A program made the position numbers and the translations under genes. This document shows positions 58,950-64,000 of a stretch of DNA of 64,000 nt, one piece after another. This DNA comes from a bacterium (GTDB taxonomy: Bacteria > Bacillota > Clostridia > Lachnospirales > Lachnospiraceae). The notes beneath the pieces were generated by a model that was not told the origin of the DNA, did no database searches, and was given only the letters and a program-made list of their open reading frames with translations. Each line of letters opens with the position of its first letter. The first letter of the stretch is position 1. The stretch spans positions 9,416-73,415 of the forward strand of contig JAUNRX010000003.1 of NCBI GenBank assembly GCA_030539495.1, written 5' to 3'.

Positions 58950-60488
58950 TTACATATATTTTTTGGCAATAGAAATCAAGTCATCATGATGGCTTTTCAC
59001 CCATTCATCATAAGTGGAGCCGGTATCGGAAATGGTCTGTCCAAGTTCGATAAAGAACTTCGGAATCTGATGGATTTCCATTTCACCATATTCCGTACCA
59101 AACCGTTCTTTTCCTTGTAAGTCACATCCGCCTACATAGAAGACAAATGCAGGCTTGGCACCTTCCTCTGTCTTTTTTACGCCACCTCGAAAACCTAACG
59201 TACCCGTTTGATGGGCGCTGCAGGAAGAGGTGCATCCGGAAATATGGATGATTGGAAGGACGCCGTCTTTAAAGTTGTAAGGACGAACCGCATTGACACA
59301 GCTTGCAATCAGTTCTTGGGAGTCACGTAAGCCAATCTGGCAGATATGATTGCCGATGCAGGCAACAGAACGCTCAAACTGATTGTTGGCGCCATCATTT
59401 GTTAGTTCTAGAATTGCTTTTGCTTCTTCAGCAGTCAGGTTAATAATAAAGATGCCCTGGCTAGGAGTGCAGCGAATTTCCACTTCGTTCATTTTTTCAA
59501 ATGCTTTATGAAGCTCGTTAAGTTTTTCTCTGGAAGGGTTTCCACCGATTGGGTGATAGAATACGGTGTAAAGCCCTTTTTGTTTTTGCTTGGTAACACG
59601 AGGATGCGTAAAGGTTTCATCATCGCCTGTCTTTTTATATTCAATTGGTTCTACCGTCAAGGTGAGGTCTTCTCCTGCCATAACTTCTTTTAATTTCTCA
59701 TTATAAGCATCCTTATATCCTTCTACGCCCAAAGTGTCCTGCATATAGCGGGTTCTTGCTTTGGCACGCTGTTCGTAGTTGCCATAGGTCGTAAAGGTTG
59801 CAATCATTGCCTTTAAGTGATAAAGGATATCTTTCGGATCCACCTTGGTTGCCACTAATACGCCCATTTTCGGATTATTGCCAAGTCCGCCGGCACTATA
59901 GACATCAAAAGTATGGTCTGCATTTGCTACAAATCCAAGGTCACGGAAGGTAGCATGTGGCCAGTTATCTGGGTTGTTTGAAAAGCATACTTTTAATTTA
60001 CGAGGAAGCTTTACCACACCGATAAATCCGAGCAGGTACTCAGAAGCAGCTTCTGCATAAGGTGTCAGATTAAATGGTTCGTCCGGATCAACACCGGTAA
60101 GTGGAGAAACCATAACATTTCTTGGGTAGTCACCACCACCGCCTCTTGTAATAATGCCATGATCCCAGGCCTCTTCGATTAAGGAGCTAATTACATCCAC
60201 CGTCAGGTTATGTAATTGCACACATTGACAAGTCGTAATGTGAATTAGGTCAATCTCATATTTGTTGATGCTTTCTACAATAAAGTCTAGATATTCTTTT
60301 GTAATTCGGCCGCCACAATGACGAAGGCGTAACATGCCAAGCTTTCCGCCACGTTCTCCATAGGTACCGAAGCCGCCGGAAAATCCTTTGTAGTCATGCA
60401 TTTTCATCTCGCCATTATAAAACCGCTTGCTTGTCTCGCGAAACTCTGTTAAGTCATCGCGAAACTTATCCGCATAGTTGATTTTCAT
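58950..60488 (-). CDS. Siroheme-dependent sulfite/nitrite reductase
   Basis: The start is taken at 60488, since AAGGATGA is well placed for it but too close to the ATG at 60497. The 512-residue protein has the duplicated ferrite-type domains and the siroheme/4Fe-4S ligands: ACIGNHICQIG (Cx5C, about 377-383) and SGCTSSCSAHQ (Cx3C, about 421-425). ITTCQCVQLHNL is the family's active-site strand. It reduces sulfite or nitrite with ferredoxin. It ends 2 nt from the hemL stop, head-on, and needs the siroheme precursor made by the facing operon. Confidence 0.9.
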   Translation of the reverse strand: MKINYADKFRDDLTEFRETSKRFYNGEMKMHDYKGFSGGFGTYGERGGKLGMLRLRHCGGRITKEYLDFIVESINKYEIDLIHITTCQCVQLHNLTVDVISSLIEEAWDHGIITRGGGGDYPRNVMVSPLTGVDPDEPFNLTPYAEAASEYLLGFIGVVKLPRKLKVCFSNNPDNWPHATFRDLGFVANADHTFDVYSAGGLGNNPKMGVLVATKVDPKDILYHLKAMIATFTTYGNYEQRAKARTRYMQDTLGVEGYKDAYNEKLKEVMAGEDLTLTVEPIEYKKTGDDETFTHPRVTKQKQKGLYTVFYHPIGGNPSREKLNELHKAFEKMNEVEIRCTPSQGIFIINLTAEEAKAILELTNDGANNQFERSVACIGNHICQIGLRDSQELIASCVNAVRPYNFKDGVLPIIHISGCTSSCSAHQTGTLGFRGGVKKTEEGAKPAFVFYVGGCDLQGKERFGTEYGEMEIHQIPKFFIELGQTISDTGSTYDEWVKSHHDDLISIAKKYM

Positions 60489-60578
60489 ATCATTCATCCT
60501 TTCAATTCTTAATATAGTTGTTTGTGAAATCTATTGAAAATATACATTTAAATGGGAAGATGGACAGGGCTTTCCTGA

Positions 60579-60618
60579 TTGGGTATACAAACCCTGTTTT
60601 CAGCCCTCTATACCAAAA
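60579..60618. repeat. TTGGGTATA palindrome, family F distant copy
   Basis: TTGGGTATAC..CTATACC with a partly paired centre (CCCTG / CAGCC). It is 8 kb away from the four-unit array at 51928 and lies upstream of the sulfite reductase gene. Confidence 0.7.
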
Positions 60619-60620
60619 AT

Positions 60621-60666
60621 AAAAAAAGCTGACAGAGAAGCCATCAAAGGCCTCTTGTCAGCTTTA
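60621..60666 (-). terminator. Terminator of the alanine/glycine symporter gene
   Basis: On the minus strand AAAGCTGACAAGAGG pairs with CTCTGTCAGCTTT and seven T follow. Confidence 0.85.
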
Positions 60667-60690
60667 CAAAAACATAGTTTCATAAAATAT

Positions 60691-62136
60691 TTATTCTACA
60701 GTTTCTTGAACACGAAATGCAGTTATTTCCTCAGGATGCTTCATTCGTGCCAGATACTCTTTTGTCTCTGCCACGATCACACCATTTAACGCCACAAGGG
60801 CAATTAAGTTAGGAAGAGCCATAAGCGCATTGAAGATATCCGCAATGGTCCAGACAGCAGTAACTGTCATAAATGGTCCAATAAATACTGCAAGGATATA
60901 AATCCAGCGAAATCCCTTAATGACGTTTGGCTTATTGCCAACTAAGTATTCCAGGCAACGCTCACTATAGTAATTCCAGCCTAGGATTGTTGTGAAGGCA
61001 AAGAAGACTAAACAAAGCATTAGTAGGAAGGCACTAACCGTCCCGTTAAATGGAAGTCCTTGCTGGAACGCATTGGTTGTCACGGCAACGCCTTCCAAAC
61101 CGATGTTCCAAGAGTCTGTAATAATGATGGAAAGTCCCGTCATTGTACAGATTAAAATCGTATCGATAAACGTACCGGTCATAGAAACAAGACCTTGACG
61201 TACTGGTTCATTTGTTTGAGCCGCAGCGGCAGCGATTGGTGCGCTTCCTAGACCGGCTTCATTGGAAAAGATACCTCTGGCAATTCCTTTTTGCATTGCC
61301 AGGATAATGGAGCCTAAGGCACCACCACCGACAGCGCGAAGGCCAAATGCACTTTCAAAAATAGTACCAAAGGCAGCAGGGATTTTGCCTACGTTGGTAA
61401 CTAGGATTATGATACAGGAAAGAATATAGATTCCTGCCATAAATGGAACGACAACTTGTGAAACGCCTGCAATACGTTGAATACCACCGATTAAGACCAT
61501 GCCGACAGCAGCAGTTAAGACAATTCCTGCGATAATGACTGTCCAGGAATATTCTCTGCCGAAGATAGAAGCTGTCCATGCATTGGATGGATCAAAGAAA
61601 TTGTTGATTGCATTGGAGATACCATTTACCTGGGTAAAGGTACCGATTCCGAGTAAGCCAACGCCTACTCCGAAAAATGCAAAGATTTTGCCAAGCCATT
61701 TCCACTTGTTTCCCATTCCTACTTCTATGTAGTAGAATGGTCCTCCAATTACATGTCCTGTTTCATCGATGACACGATATTTGATAGCAAGCAGTCCTTC
61801 GGCATATTTTGTTGCCATACCGAAAAATGCAGCAATCCACATCCAGAATAGGGCGCCAGGTCCACCAGCAACTAATGCTGTAGCAACACCGACGATATTA
61901 CCGGTTCCGATGGTTGCAGATAGGGCAGTACATAACGCTGCGAAGCTGGACACTTCACCATTGCCGCTATCCTCATTTTGAAACATGTACTTGAGGGCTC
62001 TTGGTAATTGTAAGAGTTGTAATCCTTTTAAACGGATCGTTAAGAAGATACCGGTTGCCAGGATTAATACGATTAGGGGTACACCCCATACGAAATTATT
62101 AATTTCGACTAAGAAATTGTTGATTGTTTGAAACAT
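60691..62136 (-). CDS. Sodium:alanine/glycine symporter (AGCS family)
   Basis: The 481-residue protein has about eleven membrane helices and AGCS signatures: NNFVWGVPLIVLILATGIFL at the start, the TALSATIGTGNIVGVATAL region (about 69-87) and IARGIFSNEAGLGSAPIAAA (about 283-302). It imports alanine or glycine with sodium. The leader contains a glycine riboswitch, which points to glycine, and a repeat of family C sits between the riboswitch terminator and the start codon. It is monocistronic. Confidence 0.93.
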   Translation of the reverse strand: MFQTINNFLVEINNFVWGVPLIVLILATGIFLTIRLKGLQLLQLPRALKYMFQNEDSGNGEVSSFAALCTALSATIGTGNIVGVATALVAGGPGALFWMWIAAFFGMATKYAEGLLAIKYRVIDETGHVIGGPFYYIEVGMGNKWKWLGKIFAFFGVGVGLLGIGTFTQVNGISNAINNFFDPSNAWTASIFGREYSWTVIIAGIVLTAAVGMVLIGGIQRIAGVSQVVVPFMAGIYILSCIIILVTNVGKIPAAFGTIFESAFGLRAVGGGALGSIILAMQKGIARGIFSNEAGLGSAPIAAAAAQTNEPVRQGLVSMTGTFIDTILICTMTGLSIIITDSWNIGLEGVAVTTNAFQQGLPFNGTVSAFLLMLCLVFFAFTTILGWNYYSERCLEYLVGNKPNVIKGFRWIYILAVFIGPFMTVTAVWTIADIFNALMALPNLIALVALNGVIVAETKEYLARMKHPEEITAFRVQETVE

Positions 62137-62171
62137 TTTGTTATTCCTCTCTTTGTGCTTTATTTTGATAA

Positions 62172-62266
62172 AACGAGAAGAAATACGCGTTGCGAGTTTC
62201 TCTCGTTATCGCGACAGTTGCCAGGATTATGTAAGCATAACTTTGGCTTACTGTTCACGTAAATAA
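62172..62266 (+). repeat. Dispersed hairpin repeat, family C copy 2
   Basis: About 95 bp match 9783-9877: ACGAGAAGAAATACG, GAGTTTCTCTCGTTATCGCG, ACAGTTGCCAGG, then TTTGGCTTACTGTTC. It lies in the 5' leader of the symporter gene on the opposite strand. Confidence 0.75.
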
Positions 62267-62293
62267 AAAGAGCTGATAAGTTATCAGCCCTCT
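62263..62293 (-). terminator. Glycine riboswitch expression-platform terminator
   Basis: On the minus strand AGAGGGCTGATAA pairs with TTATCAGCTCT and TTTTATTT follows. Confidence 0.85.
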
Positions 62294-62315
62294 AAAGAGT
62301 AGAACATTCGCATTT

Positions 62316-62408
62316 TGTTGCTCTGTCCTTTTGCCTGAGAGATAGACAGGTAGTTCTACCTGTGGTACACCTTCGGCGCTCGTTGCTTTTGAGACTCTCC
62401 AGAGTTGT
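62316..62408 (-). ncRNA. Glycine riboswitch, single aptamer
   Basis: On the minus strand the conserved blocks are TCTGGAGAGTCTC, GAGCGCCGAAGG, then CTCTCAGGCAAAAGGACAGAG. These are the P1, P3 and junction elements of the glycine aptamer. Only one full aptamer is visible where two are usual. A terminator follows about 25 nt later, before the symporter gene. Confidence 0.92.
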
Positions 62409-62430
62409 CAATAAAATAGTTGACTTTACT

Positions 62431-62460
62431 ACTTTACCATATTAATAAGTAATTGTTCAA
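62431..62460 (-). promoter_or_regulatory. Promoter of the glycine-riboswitch gene
   Basis: On the minus strand TTGAAC (62460-62455) and TAAAGT (62436-62431) are 18 nt apart, a few bases before the aptamer. Confidence 0.5.
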
Positions 62461-62557
62461 CAATAATTTTCCAAATGTGACATTTATCCTATATTTTCGT
62501 TGCCGCGATATTCGTTAAGGGAATGCCAGCATCACTATGCAATGTTATCTGCCCAAC

Positions 62558-62595
62558 TAAAAAAAGCGAGCTCCTACAAGATAGGAAGCCCGCAT
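62558..62595 (-). terminator. Terminator of the EmrE-like exporter operon
   Basis: On the minus strand GCGGGCTTCCTA pairs with TAGGAGCTCGC and seven T follow, directly after the small membrane peptide gene. Confidence 0.85.
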
Positions 62596-62599
62596 TTTT

Positions 62600-62722
62600 T
62601 TAATTCCAGCCAGTAATACGATGAAGCTCGGCTTCAACACCTGGACATAAATGAAGAATTGCAGTTGCTACGACAAGCACTAAAAGCACTGTTACTAAAA
62701 TCTTTACTGTTTTATGTTTCAT
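62600..62722 (-). CDS. Small membrane peptide (40 aa) downstream of the exporter
   Basis: The 40-codon gene starts at 62722 with GGAAGGAG 8 nt upstream. It encodes MKHKTVKILVTVLLVLVVAT followed by AILHLCPGVEAELHRITGWN: one membrane helix with a positive N-terminus and a short amphipathic tail with one Cys. It lies 12 nt after the exporter stop and ends at the operon terminator, so it is cotranscribed. No family is recognised. It could be an accessory subunit or a regulatory peptide. Confidence 0.65.
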   Translation of the reverse strand: MKHKTVKILVTVLLVLVVATAILHLCPGVEAELHRITGWN

Positions 62723-62734
62723 GTTTACTCCTTC

Positions 62735-63622
62735 CTATAAAGCGGAGAAAATCATCCCAAGAATGATAATACCTAGTCCAATCCAGCCAATTGGTCCGGG
62801 AGCAGCCCCTGCAAGTAATAATACTTCACCAAGCACGCTAAATAATACTTCTCCGGACTGAGTTGCTTCAATAATCGCAAGTTGGCTTGGATTATGCTTT
62901 ACAAGTTCTGTTGCCTTAAAGAATAAAATGGTTGCAATGACACCGGAGAAGATGGCAACGATTAATGATTGGAATACCTGATTTCCACTAGGAAGCCCGC
63001 TATTTACAACAGCAAATCCGGATAACACGATCCAGAATGGCATGGACATTAATGTCATACCAAAAACTCGTTCTAATGTAGTAAGTCTTCCATCAGTGAC
63101 CTCCATCATTTTACGGTTACCAAATGGATATGCAAATGCAGCAACTAAAATAGGAAGAATTGACATTAGAATGTCTTTTCTGCTTACAACACTTGCCTGT
63201 TCATATTGAATTAAGAACACGCCTACAATGATGATGCAGGAAAATCCAAAACTCCTACGTGGAAACTTCTTACCAAACAGAGGGGTAAGGAGGATGCCTG
63301 CAAGGATTGTTAGCTGCCAGCAGCCGGCAACCAGCCAGGACTCGCCATAGTTAGAAGCAAAGGTAAGCGGCGCATAGAATAGGCCAAATCCAATGGTACT
63401 ATAAAGAAGCCAAGAACCTTTGGCACGTTTGATTTCCTCAAATACCAAATGAAGTCGTTTGGACTTCCATAAGATTGTAAATAAGATGATCAGCATAAAG
63501 AAGTAACGTAAGGAGGCGCTCCACATCCAGTAGCCTCCGGAAAGATTCATACTGCTATTTAATACAAAGGTAGCAGCAAAAAACAGGGAACTTATTATGC
63601 CATATAATAACGCTTTTTTCAT
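62735..63622 (-). CDS. EmrE-like multidrug/EamA-type exporter
   Basis: The 295-residue protein has ten predicted membrane helices of the drug/metabolite transporter superfamily, PF13536-like (multidrug resistance efflux, EmrE long form). The internal two-fold repeat is seen as FFAATFVLNSSMNLSGGYWMW near residue 20 and VVNSGLPSGNQVFQSLIVAI in the second half. It probably exports small cationic compounds or metabolites. The small membrane peptide follows it in the same operon. It is divergent from the iron permease. Confidence 0.8.
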   Translation of the reverse strand: MKKALLYGIISSLFFAATFVLNSSMNLSGGYWMWSASLRYFFMLIILFTILWKSKRLHLVFEEIKRAKGSWLLYSTIGFGLFYAPLTFASNYGESWLVAGCWQLTILAGILLTPLFGKKFPRRSFGFSCIIIVGVFLIQYEQASVVSRKDILMSILPILVAAFAYPFGNRKMMEVTDGRLTTLERVFGMTLMSMPFWIVLSGFAVVNSGLPSGNQVFQSLIVAIFSGVIATILFFKATELVKHNPSQLAIIEATQSGEVLFSVLGEVLLLAGAAPGPIGWIGLGIIILGMIFSAL

Positions 63623-63698
63623 AAATCTCCTTATCTAACGTAGTAATTTAATCTGTTTCATTATATCGTGAGACAGAAAAGAAGAAACTACCAATATA

Positions 63699-63754
63699 TA
63701 CCATGATAATAATTCTCATTTGTAATTGACAATGATTATCAAAATTGATAAGAT
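63699..63754 (+). promoter_or_regulatory. Fur-type operator and promoter of the iron permease
   Basis: TTGACA (63726-63731) and TAAGAT (63749-63754) are 17 nt apart. AATGATTATCAAAATTGATA overlaps the -35/-10 region and TGATAATAATTCTCATT lies upstream; both resemble the Fur box GATAATGATAATCATTATC. Iron repression is likely. Confidence 0.65.
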
Positions 63755-63778
63755 AAACATATAACGGAGGAGAAAAAA

Positions 63779-64000
63779 ATGAAAAAACTCAAGTCAGTTC
63801 TTTTTTCAAGAACAATGTTATTAACGGTATTAGTCCTCTTATCCATCTTATCCTTAGGGATTGGTGTAAAAGAGTTTAGCATATTAGGTTTATTTACGGG
63901 AAAAGGCGATGACGTAAGCCTTGCGGTGATCAGCCGTATCCCAAGATTAGTCAGCATATTGGTGACAGGGGCATCCTTAAGTATTGCCGGTCTCATTATG
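63779..64000 (+). CDS. FecCD-family iron-siderophore ABC permease (5' part, cut by window end)
   Basis: Seventy-four codons are visible, starting with ATG after GGAGGAG. They encode a first membrane helix (LLTVLVLLSILSLGIGV) and ISRIPRLVSILVTGASLSIA, a signature of BtuC/FecCD permeases (usually SRLPRxxxAxLVGAxLAxSG). The gene continues beyond 64000. It would transport an iron-siderophore, haem or possibly cobamide; the Fur-like box favours iron. Confidence 0.9.
   Translation, partial: MKKLKSVLFSRTMLLTVLVLLSILSLGIGVKEFSILGLFTGKGDDVSLAVISRIPRLVSILVTGASLSIAGLIM

Overview
The window looks like a chromosomal segment of a low-GC Gram-positive anaerobe of the class Clostridia, most likely a Lachnospiraceae-type gut or soil organism. 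The evidence is AGGAGG-type ribosome binding sites with frequent TTG and GTG starts, several Firmicute riboswitch classes (c-di-GMP-I, guanine, cobalamin, glycine), ECF vitamin transport, a siroheme/B12-type tetrapyrrole operon, 4Fe-4S redox proteins and no aerobic respiratory genes. No rRNA, tRNA, CRISPR array, phage or insertion-sequence transposase was recognised.

Layout. 1-5.7 kb: small metabolic genes (ferritin-like protein, PfkB sugar kinase, ferredoxin-nitroreductase, acetyltransferase, metallo-hydrolase, cytidine deaminase, QueG). 5.9-9.5 kb: a compact Tat secretion system (two TatA-like proteins, one only 52 aa, plus TatC) divergent from a Tat-signal lipoprotein flavin reductase with FAD and covalent-FMN domains. 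9.9-12.6 kb: cold-shock protein and a SulP transporter. 12.7-19.0 kb: a six-gene polyamine operon encoding both the SpeD/SpeE and the carboxyspermidine routes, behind a leader of about 480 nt with a three-strand terminator/antiterminator arrangement. 19.6-31.6 kb: thioredoxin, a Crp/Fnr regulator, several transporters (TDT, CstA, a second SulP, acetate uptake), a PQQ-type propeller and PhnA. 31.8-33.8 kb: an HD-GYP phosphodiesterase followed by an orphan c-di-GMP riboswitch. 33.9-37.3 kb: an acidic pentad-repeat protein, a divergent polysaccharide deacetylase and a guanine-riboswitch purine permease.

37.4-43.7 kb is the most interesting locus: a cobalamin riboswitch, then three membrane-anchored extracytoplasmic proteins (DUF4430, alpha/alpha-barrel, DUF4430), then a complete ECF transporter. 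The two domain types are those that form the alpha and beta halves of animal transcobalamin and intrinsic factor, here on separate polypeptides. 43.9-51.7 kb: an ABC exporter, a beta-glucoside PTS with 6-phospho-beta-glucosidase, a GGDEF diguanylate cyclase and a DUF4300 lipoprotein. 52.4-60.5 kb: hemC-cobA/hemD-hemB-hemA-sirC-hemL running to sirohydrochlorin, tail-to-tail with a siroheme sulfite/nitrite reductase. 60.7-64 kb: a glycine-riboswitch Na+/alanine-glycine symporter, an EmrE-type exporter with a 40-aa membrane peptide, and the start of a Fur-box-controlled iron permease cut by the window end.

Intergenic regions are unusually rich in long nested inverted repeats. At least seven copies of one modular family (about 170-300 bp) lie mostly just after genes and in the same orientation. 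Three smaller repeat families and an array of TTGGGTATA palindromes are also present. Compensatory changes between copies suggest these elements are conserved as folded RNA or DNA hairpins.
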